DNA of 26,252 bases from contig DIEY01000072.1 in assembly GCA_002418865.1 (NCBI GenBank), positions 1-26,252 of the forward strand, read 5' to 3'. How positions within the stretch are numbered: position 1 is the first letter of the stretch; each line of letters starts with the position of its first letter. The stretch comes from Bacteroidales bacterium UBA5762 (GTDB lineage Bacteria > Bacteroidota > Bacteroidia > Bacteroidales > TTA-H9). Positions 15,385 through 23,538 of the stretch are shown piece after piece. A program made the translations under genes and the position numbers. A model generated the notes under the pieces. That model was given only the letters and a program-made list of their open reading frames with translations. It did no database searches and was not told the origin of the DNA.

Positions 15385-17544
15385 ATGGCTAAAAAGGAGA
15401 AAAGCAGGCGTAAAAAGACAGATTCGTTAAGCGCTCATATTTTGGCAGTTTTTTCGTCCGATCCGTTTCGAAGTTACAATTACAAGCAGGTAGCCGCTGC
15501 AATGGGGATAAAAGACAATGCCACACGCGATTTGATTTTGTCGACCATGCTCGAACTACTAGAACAAGGCATTTTGCAAGAAGTAAAAAAAGGCAAATTT
15601 CGGCTCGATATGTCGCGCCTCAGTCAAATTGCTCCTGCCAGTCGCTATGTGATAGGAACGGTTGACATGAAACAAACTGGCAAGGCTTATGTTATTCTTC
15701 AGGAACCTGGCGAAGATATCTACATTAGTCCTACACACACAGGCAAGGCGCTTCACGAAGACACCGTAAAGGTATTTCTTTTCCCTCGAAGACCTGGCCG
15801 CAAACCCGAAGGTCAGATCGTTGAAGTGCTTAAACGGGCCAAAACACACTTCGTTGGGAAATTACAATTATCCGATAAATATGCTTTTGTAATTCCTGAC
15901 AATCCATCCATAGCGGTTGACTTTTTTATTCCTCGTGAATATCTCAATAAGGCAAAGAATGGAGAAAAAGTAGTAGTAGAATTTATTGAATGGCCCGAAT
16001 ATGCACGTAATCCTTTTGGACGGATTGTCAAGGTTTTGGGCAGACCTGGCGAACATCAGGTCGAAATGCAGAGCATTCTCGTAGAATGGGATTTCCCGAT
16101 AGGATTCTCACGTGAAGCTGAAAAAGAAGCAAGCATTATACCCGAAAGTATTCCAATTGAAGAGATAGAAAAACGTCGTGATTTCAGGAAGGTTTTCACC
16201 ATTACGATAGATCCTGCCGATGCAAAAGATTTTGACGATGCTATATCATTTCAACGTCTTGATGATGGCCTCTATGAAGTAGGAATACATATAGCCGATG
16301 TAGCATATTATGTCAAGCCAGGAACTGCCATTGACCAAGAAGCCGAACAAAGAGGAACTTCCATCTATTTGGTAGATAGAGTCATCCCAATGTTGCCAGA
16401 AAAATTGTCCAATTTTGTTTGTTCTCTTAGGCCCAACGAAGATAAATTATGTTTCTCCACGGTTTTTGTGATGGATGAGAAAGCACAAATAAAAAGTCAA
16501 TGGTTTGGCAAAACCGTTATACGTTCCGACTATCGCTTCAATTATGATGAGGTGCAACAAATCATAGAAGGAGGGCAACATGCTGTGCGCGATGAGATAA
16601 TCACTCTCTATAAACTTTCAGCAATACTAAGAGAAGAACGCATGAAAAAAGGCACCATCAATTTCGAAACAAAAGAAGTTAAATTCAATCTGGATGATAA
16701 TGGGAAGCCTTTAGGGGTTTATATTAAAGAACAGAAGGAAGCGAATTGGTTAATCGAAGATTTTATGCTTCTGGCTAACAGGAGAGTAGCTGAATGGGTA
16801 GGTCACACAAAAAGCAAAACTAAGCCAAAAACTTTTGTTTATAGAGTACATGATGAACCTCCGGCTGAAAAAATCAACCAGTTTGCCCAATTTGTTAGCA
16901 AGTTGGGATATTCTATCAAATTGGGTTCACGCTCGTTGTTTGCTCGCTCACTGAATCGTTTATTTACTCAGGTAGCCGGTAAAGGAGAAGAGAACCTTAT
17001 AGAAACCATTGCAGTGCGCACCATGGCCAAGGCTTACTACTCGACCGATAACATTGGACATTATGGATTGGCATTTGACTATTATACTCATTTTACCTCT
17101 CCTATCCGACGGTACCCCGATATGATGGTTCATCGTTTGCTTTGGCAGTACCTCAATGGAGGAGAGTCGGTTGATAAAGAATTGTATGAACAACGTTGCG
17201 TTCATGCATCAGATAGGGAGCGCAAGGCGCTGGAAGCAGAACGTTCATCGATAAAATTAAAACAAGCCGAATTTATGAAGGATAAAATAGGCCAAATATT
17301 CGATGCACTGATTTCGGGCGTAAGTAAGTACGGAATTTTTGCAGAAATTGTGGATAATTACTGCGAAGGAATGATACGCCTCCGCGACTTAACCGATGAT
17401 TTTTATTACCTCGATGAAGACAATTATCAGGTGATTGGACAACGATATGGTGAAACCTATCGTTTAGGAGATTCCATAAAAGTAATGGTTAAAAACGTCG
17501 ATATTCAAAAAAAACAAATCGATTTCAAACTCGTAAAATCCTAA
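15385..17544 (+). CDS. rnr: Ribonuclease R
   Basis: RNase R is a processive 3'-5' exoribonuclease that degrades structured RNA, including rRNA fragments. The 719-residue protein has a basic N-terminus and a winged-helix region (about 12-75), then two cold-shock-like OB domains (about 85-225). The RNB catalytic domain has the acidic cluster TIDPADAKDFDDA (274-286), then IHIADVAYYV, TSIYLVDRVIPMLP and HFTSPIRRYPD. An S1 domain (about 635-715, DALISGVSKYGIFAEI) ends it. Length is typical, and the N-terminal helix-turn-helix argues for RNase R rather than RNase II. It is divergent from the eRF1-like gene and converges with the barrel gene, with 6 bases between stops. Confidence 0.96.
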   Translation: MAKKEKSRRKKTDSLSAHILAVFSSDPFRSYNYKQVAAAMGIKDNATRDLILSTMLELLEQGILQEVKKGKFRLDMSRLSQIAPASRYVIGTVDMKQTGKAYVILQEPGEDIYISPTHTGKALHEDTVKVFLFPRRPGRKPEGQIVEVLKRAKTHFVGKLQLSDKYAFVIPDNPSIAVDFFIPREYLNKAKNGEKVVVEFIEWPEYARNPFGRIVKVLGRPGEHQVEMQSILVEWDFPIGFSREAEKEASIIPESIPIEEIEKRRDFRKVFTITIDPADAKDFDDAISFQRLDDGLYEVGIHIADVAYYVKPGTAIDQEAEQRGTSIYLVDRVIPMLPEKLSNFVCSLRPNEDKLCFSTVFVMDEKAQIKSQWFGKTVIRSDYRFNYDEVQQIIEGGQHAVRDEIITLYKLSAILREERMKKGTINFETKEVKFNLDDNGKPLGVYIKEQKEANWLIEDFMLLANRRVAEWVGHTKSKTKPKTFVYRVHDEPPAEKINQFAQFVSKLGYSIKLGSRSLFARSLNRLFTQVAGKGEENLIETIAVRTMAKAYYSTDNIGHYGLAFDYYTHFTSPIRRYPDMMVHRLLWQYLNGGESVDKELYEQRCVHASDRERKALEAERSSIKLKQAEFMKDKIGQIFDALISGVSKYGIFAEIVDNYCEGMIRLRDLTDDFYYLDEDNYQVIGQRYGETYRLGDSIKVMVKNVDIQKKQIDFKLVKS

Positions 17545-17550
17545 ACGGAA

Positions 17551-18993
17551 TTATTGTTCAGAAGGAATCTCCTCATTATGTTGATATCTAGTGAAGCTAA
17601 AACGCATAAATCCAAATGAAAGCGATAAATAGGGGCTAACATCACGAAACAGCACACTAATATCCTGAGTAGCCAAACCAATCTCCCATCCTGGAACGGG
17701 TTTAACAGAAAATCCTATTGGAATATGAAAATCGTAGTTTCCTCCTGTTTGAAATCCTGCCGAGAAAAAGAATCTACTCAATGGACTTGCCTGCATACCT
17801 AAACTATAAACAGGGCGCTCTTGAGCACCGGGTACCTTATTGAGCGGTATCATCACTTCCGAACCAATGATTAAATGGGACACTCCTGTATAAGCAACTC
17901 CCAAGCGTATTTGTGAAGGGTAAGATGCTTTTTTATTATTCAATCCTTCCCATTGCATCAAATCATCTTCTATGACAATGGCATCGAAAACCTCGTTGAT
18001 ATTTTCATTTCCCAGTCCAGGTGTCTCAATTTTTCGAATAGTAGCTTCGAAGGAAGCCGAATACACATTCTTGTTCCATGTCATCGTTCCAATGTCGTTT
18101 AAAGCTAAGCCAAAACGCCAAAGATTCTTATAACGAGCCGATAAACCCAAGTCAAATGCAAAACCTTTTCCTGAAGGTCGTAATTTGCCATTGGTATCGA
18201 GAGAAGGAGTAGGTTGGGGATACTCGAACTTAAAAACAGGTGACATTGCTGAATATCCAAAAAATTTACTCTCGTCTACAAAGATGTCTACCCAGGCAAA
18301 TCCCATGGTATATTTAAGACTCAATCCGCCATACAAGCTCCAATTGCTAATTTCAACAATTTGGCGGCCATATCCCAGAATAAAATCACGCAACCAGGCT
18401 GACGAAAAAGATGTTCCTTTAAAAAGTTCGGCCACGGGTTTCGGATTGCTCGAAATCCCAGCTATAGTCAATCCTTGTTCAATCACTTTCTGATCGAAAT
18501 AATCACTGTTAAAACCCAACCATAGTAATTCGGCTGCGTAAGAATTCAAATGCATGCTGAATGAACCTCTTTCGCGCACCGTAAAAGCAAAACCCCCAAT
18601 ATCAGGATCCTGATAAGATAGTCCAATACCATTTATGCCTAAATCGAACGAAAGACGTGAATCGGAAAAACGCCGGGCCGCCTCCTCCTTCTCAGCCAAG
18701 GTATATTCGTGATCTTCGTATAAAAGATTCAAATCGCTTTTTGTAACAGCATCCGTATATCCTGAAACACTTAAACCTACAATCCCAAAATGCCATTTGT
18801 GGTTATCGGCATTCCATCCTAAATTGGCGGGATTTATGCCTAAACATTGATAATCACTCACAACAATGACCGGCATACCTGAACCCGTCGCCGTGAAAGC
18901 ACCATATTCTGTTTGAGCATAACCTATTCCTATACTAAAGATACAGGCCTTCATGATAAGAAACGCCCTGCAAAAATGAATTGTATTTTTCAT
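17551..18993 (-). CDS. Outer-membrane beta-barrel protein (PorV/DUF5723-like)
   Basis: The 480-residue protein has a signal peptide (MKNTIHFCRAFLIMKAC..., likely cut after GYAQ at about 27). The early motif CLGINPANLGW is characteristic of FadL/PorV-like and DUF5723 barrels of Bacteroidota. Many alternating amphipathic strands follow, such as SLYGGLSLKYTMGFAWVDIF, AFDLGLSARYKNLWRFGLAL and YLSLSFGFMRFSFTRY. The C-terminal strand ends in aromatic residues, with a short charged tail after it. It is presumably an outer-membrane channel or assembly factor with unknown cargo. It has its own promoter box and stands alone between rnr and the structured RNA. Confidence 0.8.
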   Translation of the reverse strand: MKNTIHFCRAFLIMKACIFSIGIGYAQTEYGAFTATGSGMPVIVVSDYQCLGINPANLGWNADNHKWHFGIVGLSVSGYTDAVTKSDLNLLYEDHEYTLAEKEEAARRFSDSRLSFDLGINGIGLSYQDPDIGGFAFTVRERGSFSMHLNSYAAELLWLGFNSDYFDQKVIEQGLTIAGISSNPKPVAELFKGTSFSSAWLRDFILGYGRQIVEISNWSLYGGLSLKYTMGFAWVDIFVDESKFFGYSAMSPVFKFEYPQPTPSLDTNGKLRPSGKGFAFDLGLSARYKNLWRFGLALNDIGTMTWNKNVYSASFEATIRKIETPGLGNENINEVFDAIVIEDDLMQWEGLNNKKASYPSQIRLGVAYTGVSHLIIGSEVMIPLNKVPGAQERPVYSLGMQASPLSRFFFSAGFQTGGNYDFHIPIGFSVKPVPGWEIGLATQDISVLFRDVSPYLSLSFGFMRFSFTRYQHNEEIPSEQ

Positions 18994-19013
18994 GTTGGAT
19001 AAATAATAAATGG

Positions 19014-19065
19014 TTAACTGTTAACAGATTAACAGATGGATGGAAAGAAATATAGAACAAATATA
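19014..19065 (-). promoter_or_regulatory. Promoter and TTAAC repeats upstream of the barrel gene
   Basis: A minus-strand box TATATTTG (19065-19058) matches TAnnTTTG and gives a leader of about 60 bases to the ATG at 18993. Between box and ATG are three TTAAC copies (19014-19018, 19021-19025, 19029-19033), two of them inside GTTAAC palindromes. They lie in the predicted leader, so they could be an operator or an RNA element. The rest of the gap up to 19276 shows nothing further that I recognise. Confidence 0.4.
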
Positions 19066-19276
19066 TGGAGCCTTTTTATTTAATGTATGCTCTTACATAA
19101 AAATACTCCTATGCAAGAGATAACTTCTCAAATCCAGTTGAAAACTTATAAAATGAACTCGAAGGTATAAATTTCAAAGAACCAAAGCAAAAAAAATATT
19201 TTGTAGCGAAGTTGAACTTTTTTACCTCTCTTATCAAAAATTAATCATTATGTAATGCAAATTTCATAAAAAATAG

Positions 19277-19284
19277 TATCTTTG
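19277..19284 (+). promoter_or_regulatory. -7 box (TATCTTTG) of the small structured RNA
   Basis: Exact consensus box ending about five bases before the hairpin begins. An imperfect -33 candidate (AATG, 19 bases upstream) precedes it. No open reading frame starts within the following 150 bases. Confidence 0.6.
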
Positions 19285-19288
19285 CGCA

Positions 19289-19349
19289 TTGAACTAGTTT
19301 TTAAGAGGAACCCTACGGGGAATCCTTGTAAAAAGCAAGTTCTTTTTTT
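19289..19349 (+). ncRNA. Short structured RNA ending in an intrinsic terminator
   Basis: About 61 nt lie between a -7 box and a run of seven T residues (19343-19349). The sequence folds into one long interrupted hairpin. GAACT (19291-19295) pairs with AGTTC (19338-19342). TTTTTA pairs with TAAAAA after an AG/GCA internal loop. AGGA (19305-19308) pairs with TCCT. CCC pairs with GGG across an asymmetric A/GAA loop, and the tip is closed by TAC. It may be a free small RNA, possibly related to published Bacteroidota RNA motifs such as Flavo-1, which I cannot confirm. It may instead be a leader attenuator of the radical SAM gene that starts 91 bases later, for which I see no other promoter. The 447-base gap 18994-19440 contains no protein gene. 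Confidence 0.6.
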
Positions 19350-19440
19350 ATATCGAGGGATAAAACCAATAAGACGAAAAGATAATTTATTGTATTAGAA
19401 TGACTTATATTGAAGTTCTTATTCAAATAAAGACCAAATT

Positions 19441-20826
19441 ATGAATACAGATACAATTAAAAGAAGGACTATCAGAAGGTTGATGAATCTAATTTTGCAG
19501 CCTTCAGATGAGAATCTGATTCAAATGACTAATGTGATTGAAAGGCTAATTCCGAAAAATGATGCTGTTCGCAACATTACATCCTCCATAAGGAAAGCCT
19601 TCGAAGAGAATCGTCCGGAGCTTATTTTGGCTAAAAACTTATTTTCCAGGCTCTCAAAAGATTCTAAAGATAAACTGATCGATAACTTTTTCATCAATGC
19701 GGTTATTCTTGGTAAACAACATAAAAATAAACTAACCAAAAAGCTGGGAATTTATTTTCCATGGTTCTTTGTTATCAGTCCGTCGGCAAAATGCAATTTG
19801 CATTGTACGGGTTGTTATGCGAGTGAATACGATAAAAATGAGGGCTTATCATTTGAAGAAGTAGATAGATTGTTAACAGAAGCCAAGCAATTAGGTATCT
19901 ATTTTATTACTATTTCGGGAGGAGAGCCTTTTTTCTGGCCTCATCTATTGAGAATTTTCGAAAAACATAACGACATGTATTTTCAGACCTATACAAATGG
20001 CACTTTAATTGACAAAGATTTAGCCAAAAAACTAGCCAAGCTTGGTAATGTAGTCCCTGCTATCTCCGTAGAAGGTTTCGAAAATGAAACAGAATTCCGT
20101 CGTGGCAATGGAGTTTATCATAAGGTATTACAAGCTATGGACAATCTAAAAGAAGAAGGCGTTTTATTTGGATTTTCGGTTACTGCTACGAGGCTCAATT
20201 CCGATAAAATTGCTTCAGACGAATTTATAGATTTCATGATTGAAAAAGGTTGTTTTATAGGTTGGTATTTTCAATACGTGCCCATTGGACGTAAACCCGA
20301 TTTATCGTTGATGGCCACGCCCGAACAAAGAAATCATTTAAGATTGAGGGTAAACGAAATTAGAAATACAAAACCTATATTTCTGGGAGATTTTTGGAAC
20401 GATGGACCTTATGTGGGTGGATGCCTATCAGGCGCACGCCGAGCTGGCTACTTTCATATCAATTGCAATGGAGATGTAGAGCCTTGTGTATTCCTTCAAT
20501 TCTCGGTCGATAACATACGAAATAAAAGCCTGCTCGAAATCATACAATCACCTTTCTTTAAAGCATTTCAGGAGGCTCAACCCTATCGCGAAAATAAAAA
20601 CCTCCTCACCCCTTGTGCGCTTATCGACAATCCACAGGTTTTGAGAGAAATTGTCAAAAAATACAACGCAAAACCATCTTATCCCAGTGTTGAAAATGTA
20701 ATCTATGATAAAGAAATTTGCCAATTTCTCGACAACTATTCCCAAGAGTATCGAAAGCTAGCCGATCCAGTTTGGGAGAACGGGCTTTCGGCTAAATATT
20801 TCAACTGGAAAGAGAAAAAATATTGA
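19441..20826 (+). CDS. Radical SAM protein with SPASM-like C-terminus, substrate unknown
   Basis: The 461-residue protein has a roughly 105-residue helical N-terminal extension. The radical SAM core follows: C118-x3-C122-x2-C125 (CNLHCTGCY), GGEP (160-163) and SVEGF (209-213). The C-terminal cysteine region has C328, C342 and C349 (NCNGDVEPC) plus C392, and probably binds an auxiliary Fe-S cluster, as in SPASM/twitch enzymes. Such enzymes often modify peptides or proteins, but no precursor peptide is visible nearby, so peptide modification is only one option. The ATG at 19441 follows an AT-rich leader. No promoter box lies within the last 90 bases, so transcription may come from the structured-RNA promoter at 19277. 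It is cytoplasmic and sensitive to oxygen, which fits an anaerobe. Confidence 0.85.
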   Translation: MNTDTIKRRTIRRLMNLILQPSDENLIQMTNVIERLIPKNDAVRNITSSIRKAFEENRPELILAKNLFSRLSKDSKDKLIDNFFINAVILGKQHKNKLTKKLGIYFPWFFVISPSAKCNLHCTGCYASEYDKNEGLSFEEVDRLLTEAKQLGIYFITISGGEPFFWPHLLRIFEKHNDMYFQTYTNGTLIDKDLAKKLAKLGNVVPAISVEGFENETEFRRGNGVYHKVLQAMDNLKEEGVLFGFSVTATRLNSDKIASDEFIDFMIEKGCFIGWYFQYVPIGRKPDLSLMATPEQRNHLRLRVNEIRNTKPIFLGDFWNDGPYVGGCLSGARRAGYFHINCNGDVEPCVFLQFSVDNIRNKSLLEIIQSPFFKAFQEAQPYRENKNLLTPCALIDNPQVLREIVKKYNAKPSYPSVENVIYDKEICQFLDNYSQEYRKLADPVWENGLSAKYFNWKEKKY

Positions 20827-20856
20827 GTATCAGCAAAAAAAATAAAACCCACACTT

Positions 20857-20891
20857 ATCAGCGAGAAAAGATTAAAGAAGTTCTCGCTGAT
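20857..20891. repeat. Perfect 11-bp inverted repeat, possible dispersed intergenic element
   Basis: ATCAGCGAGAA (20857-20867) and TTCTCGCTGAT (20881-20891) pair perfectly across a 13-base loop, followed by CTACGCAGATT. It lies 30 bases after the radical SAM stop. There is no T-tract, so it is not a textbook terminator. The wording resembles 'ATCAGCG...ATCTGCG' fragments I associate with intergenic repeats in this phylum; this is recollection, not a search. The rest of the 351-base gap (20827-21177) is AT-rich with no gene that I can see. Confidence 0.5.
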
Positions 20892-21177
20892 CTACGCAGA
20901 TTCCCTTGCCAAGAATAGCAGAAAAATCATAAGCAATAATATTTGTATCCATAGCTGATTGAAGATAATTTCCCAATCTGACAAGCATGGTTTTTCAGAA
21001 AAATTTAAAGGGAAAAATTTGACAAAGAATATGAAAAAATATTCACTACTCACAACATAATATGTGAAATATCAAATGAGTGCATTCATTTAACACTTCA
21101 TTTTCTTAAAAACTCAAAAGGAATACTGTTGTGATGATTTAGTAAATACAATAAAGCCTATTACAAGAGACGATGTT

Positions 21178-22437
21178 CTACTGAAACCTAAAAACAAAGG
21201 GCAAAATATAGATAACAATAATCGTCCAGCCAAAATAAATGCTTAAGTATTGGGCCAATACCCTTTCTACAGATTGCAAATTATTTGCGTGATAATAAGA
21301 TTGAAACAGGCTTTTTGCCATTAAAATAAGATTGATAAAAATCAGAATATTCGAACCTAAGACTACAGTTCGATTAGGAGTGAATCCGCCAGTAATACGT
21401 GATATAATAGCAGTGAGGGCAATCATATTGATAATTATAGCAACTACTGACAACAAAAACAGTATCAGAACATTCGCATTCCTGTCTTTCGTCTTATCGA
21501 GCTCCGACACCGAAAACACAATAATTGCCATTATACATACCAGCGCAATATTTAAAATTAATAATAAATCTCGATCTTCAAAAATTTTACTTTTAGATAA
21601 TATGAGAGAGACCAAGTAAATGATAAGGGTAATGAAAACTAATGGCGTAAATACACGAGCAATCACTGGTGCAATTTTACTGCTCATATTAGGATATTTT
21701 TTAATTAAATAAGCCGAAACTATAGGGGCAGCAACACCACCAAAAACCACAACATAATCGGTATAAAACTTCTCAATATCGACATGAATGACTGAAAATA
21801 ATCCGATGGTGACAAAAGTTAACAGGGCTCCAGCCGCCAAAACCAAACCTGTCATAATAATGAATTCACCATTGAATCTTATAAACTCAATTCTTTTGCT
21901 CATGTTTTTATAATCGAAAGAAACATAAACCAATCCTAACCAGCACCATAGATAGAATGGAGTAAATAGAAATACAAGATTTAAAGAATCGCCCCCTGAA
22001 AATGGCAACAAATTAACGAATAGGGTCAAAATTAGAATATTACAGAAATATAATGCTATTTTCTTTAAGTCAAATAATTTATTCTGCCAGAAAAAATAAA
22101 CGATGATTCCATTTAACACGATAATTGAAACATTGCGCGTATAAAATGCCGAACTTTGAATCTGTGAAAAGATATTAGGCAATTTCACTAATATACCAGT
22201 AAGCAATGAGAGTATTATTAAAAACAAAATCTCGGAGGTAGGGAAAACTTTTTGTTCCACGACCGTATCGGGCTCCAATCGAATTTTCCAGATACGAATC
22301 AAGTCTGAATCAAACTGATGGGCAATTTCGGTAAACACTCTTGTAAATTCTTGTGGATTATTCCTATATAATCTTTCAAGAATTTCAGGGCGATCGATAT
22401 TCTGTATCATCTCTTGCTTTAAATCTTCGGCTTTCAT
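21178..22437 (-). CDS. Polytopic inner-membrane protein (DUF4153-like), function unknown
   Basis: The protein has 419 residues from the ATG at 22437. The frame extends 20 codons upstream, but the extension looks like leader and overlaps the AACCAT/ATGGTT repeat. A cytoplasmic-looking charged N-terminus (about 65 residues, MKAEDLKQEMIQNIDRPE...) precedes about eleven hydrophobic helices. One late loop (GGFTPNRTVVLGSNI) resembles the DUF4153 family, which has no established function. No transporter signature or catalytic motif is visible. It is isolated: convergent with the radical SAM gene and divergent from tadA. A one-mismatch box (AATCTTTG, 22521-22514 on the minus strand) may serve it. Confidence 0.72.
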   Translation of the reverse strand: MKAEDLKQEMIQNIDRPEILERLYRNNPQEFTRVFTEIAHQFDSDLIRIWKIRLEPDTVVEQKVFPTSEILFLIILSLLTGILVKLPNIFSQIQSSAFYTRNVSIIVLNGIIVYFFWQNKLFDLKKIALYFCNILILTLFVNLLPFSGGDSLNLVFLFTPFYLWCWLGLVYVSFDYKNMSKRIEFIRFNGEFIIMTGLVLAAGALLTFVTIGLFSVIHVDIEKFYTDYVVVFGGVAAPIVSAYLIKKYPNMSSKIAPVIARVFTPLVFITLIIYLVSLILSKSKIFEDRDLLLILNIALVCIMAIIVFSVSELDKTKDRNANVLILFLLSVVAIIINMIALTAIISRITGGFTPNRTVVLGSNILIFINLILMAKSLFQSYYHANNLQSVERVLAQYLSIYFGWTIIVIYILPFVFRFQ

Positions 22438-22443
22438 ATTCTT

Positions 22444-22451
22444 TATCTTTG
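22444..22451 (+). promoter_or_regulatory. -7 box (TATCTTTG) pointing away from the membrane-protein gene
   Basis: Exact consensus box on the plus strand, seven bases upstream of the minus-strand start at 22437. It would drive rightward transcription through 22456 onward, either as a small RNA or as a long leader to tadA. It has no clear -33 element. Confidence 0.3.
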
Positions 22452-22453
22452 TG

Positions 22454-22471
22454 AACCATTTAAGGATGGTT
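22454..22471. promoter_or_regulatory. Operator-like inverted repeat AACCAT/ATGGTT
   Basis: AACCAT (22454-22459) and ATGGTT (22466-22471) are perfect 6-bp arms with a 6-base spacer. They lie 17-34 bases upstream of the membrane-protein start and just past the plus-strand -7 box, so a bound protein could affect both directions. Confidence 0.3.
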
Positions 22472-22557
22472 AAGTTTAACGTATTATATTTTAACAAATT
22501 GCCTCATCAGTATCAAAGATTTTATTAAAAATATAATGGAGCGTATATTTCTGAATT

Positions 22558-22580
22558 TGACACTATTTAATGTCATTTTT
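22558..22580 (+). terminator. Weak hairpin with T-tract
   Basis: TGACA (22558-22562) and TGTCA (22571-22575) flank an 8-base loop and are followed by TTTTT (22576-22580). The stem is short and AT-rich. It could end a transcript from the box at 22444. Confidence 0.25.
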
Positions 22581-22600
22581 CAGAATGACCATGACTGAAG

Positions 22601-22635
22601 TTTGCACCCTTCATCCTATTCTTTCATTATTTTTG
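22601..22635 (+). promoter_or_regulatory. Promoter of tadA
   Basis: TATTTTTG (22628-22635) matches TAnnTTTG, with TTTG (22601-22604) 23 bases upstream, slightly wide. The predicted leader is about 50 bases to the start at 22689. Confidence 0.5.
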
Positions 22636-22688
22636 TCCAAAACAGGAGTTGCTAATCAATATGCAAAATCATATAACTTTCAAAAACC

Positions 22689-23141
22689 ATGATGGAATTT
22701 TATATTTTTTCAGATGAATATTTTATGGGAGAGGCAATAAAGGAAGCCAAATCTGCAGAACAGGAAGGTGAAATTCCCATAGGAGCAGTGGTAGTATGGA
22801 AAAAGCGTATAATTGCCCGCTCGCATAACATGACGGAAAGACTGAATGATGTAACCGCTCATGCAGAAATGCTTGCTATTACAGCGGCTACAAATTATAT
22901 TGGAGGCAAATACTTAAAGGATTGTGCTCTATATGTAACCATTGAACCCTGTCCAATGTGTGCTTCGGCCTTATCGTGGGCACAAATTGGGAAAATCGTT
23001 TTTGGCGCTCATGATCCCAAACATGGTTATTCTCTCATTTCATCTTCTTTATTGCATCCGCAAACTCTAATCACCTCAGGCATAAGAAAAGAAGAATGTG
23101 CCGAAATGATAAGCGAATTTTTTAAGAAACGAAGGGTTTAG
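22689..23141 (+). CDS. tadA: tRNA-specific adenosine-34 deaminase TadA
   Basis: TadA deaminates A34 to inosine in tRNA-Arg(ACG), so it can read CGU/CGC/CGA. The 150-residue protein has the zinc-binding cytidine-deaminase-fold motif T-A-H58-A-E60-M, with Glu60 as proton shuttle, and PC88PMC91. GEIPIGAVVV (27-36) precedes it and the C-terminal helix FFKKRR follows, all typical of TadA. Two adjacent ATGs (22689, 22692) are equally possible; the MGEA methionine at 22725 would remove the family's DEYFM segment. Its stop abuts the stop of the convergent helical-repeat gene with no base between. Confidence 0.94.
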   Translation: MMEFYIFSDEYFMGEAIKEAKSAEQEGEIPIGAVVVWKKRIIARSHNMTERLNDVTAHAEMLAITAATNYIGGKYLKDCALYVTIEPCPMCASALSWAQIGKIVFGAHDPKHGYSLISSSLLHPQTLITSGIRKEECAEMISEFFKKRRV

Positions 23142-23537
23142 CTAAAAAGGAGGCTTGTGAATATCGAAATATTGATTTTCACGAAAGTACCTTATTTTTT
23201 CTGCTACGCTAATAAAACCCTCCAATTGATGATCCATCAGCCATTTCAAGGCTTCTGGCTTGCCATGGCAAGCATCGGCAAAAATGATGTTAAAATGGTA
23301 ATTATGCTCCTTCAACCATAAATAGGCTTTTTCATTATTGTCGATAGCAGCGTCTAAAGCGGCAAGACGCGGATAATATTTCAACAAAAATTTAAAGGCT
23401 TCCTCGCTTCCACGAATACTGTAAGAAAGAGCAGCCAGATCGGGATAACCATTCTTTAGCAGCCAATCGAGTATCTTTTTATTCCCCGTAATGGTTTCAC
23501 CAAAGGCAAGTATAAGTTTAGCGTCATAATTCAACAT
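23142..23537 (-). CDS. Small alpha-helical repeat protein, unknown function
   Basis: This 131-residue protein has about three imperfect units of roughly 33 residues with the pattern 'xKAxxWLLKxxxPxLAALxxAIxxN'. Examples are KILDWLLKNGYPDLAAL, EAFKFLLKYYPRLAALDAAI and EALKWLMDH. The units predict paired helices like an ankyrin-type or alpha-solenoid scaffold but lack the ankyrin TPLH signature. There is no signal peptide, so it is probably cytoplasmic and mediates protein contacts. Its ATG follows the radical SAM stop by one base (TGA, G, ATG), so it is translationally coupled to it and may be a dedicated partner. I do not recognise a named family. Confidence 0.75.
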   Translation of the reverse strand: MLNYDAKLILAFGETITGNKKILDWLLKNGYPDLAALSYSIRGSEEAFKFLLKYYPRLAALDAAIDNNEKAYLWLKEHNYHFNIIFADACHGKPEALKWLMDHQLEGFISVAEKIRYFRENQYFDIHKPPF

Positions 23538-23538
23538 C

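Noticed and set aside
22484..22489. Sigma-70-like TATAAT on the minus strand upstream of the membrane-protein gene
   Set aside because: This phylum's main sigma factor uses TAnnTTTG; a TATAAT in AT-rich DNA is weak evidence.
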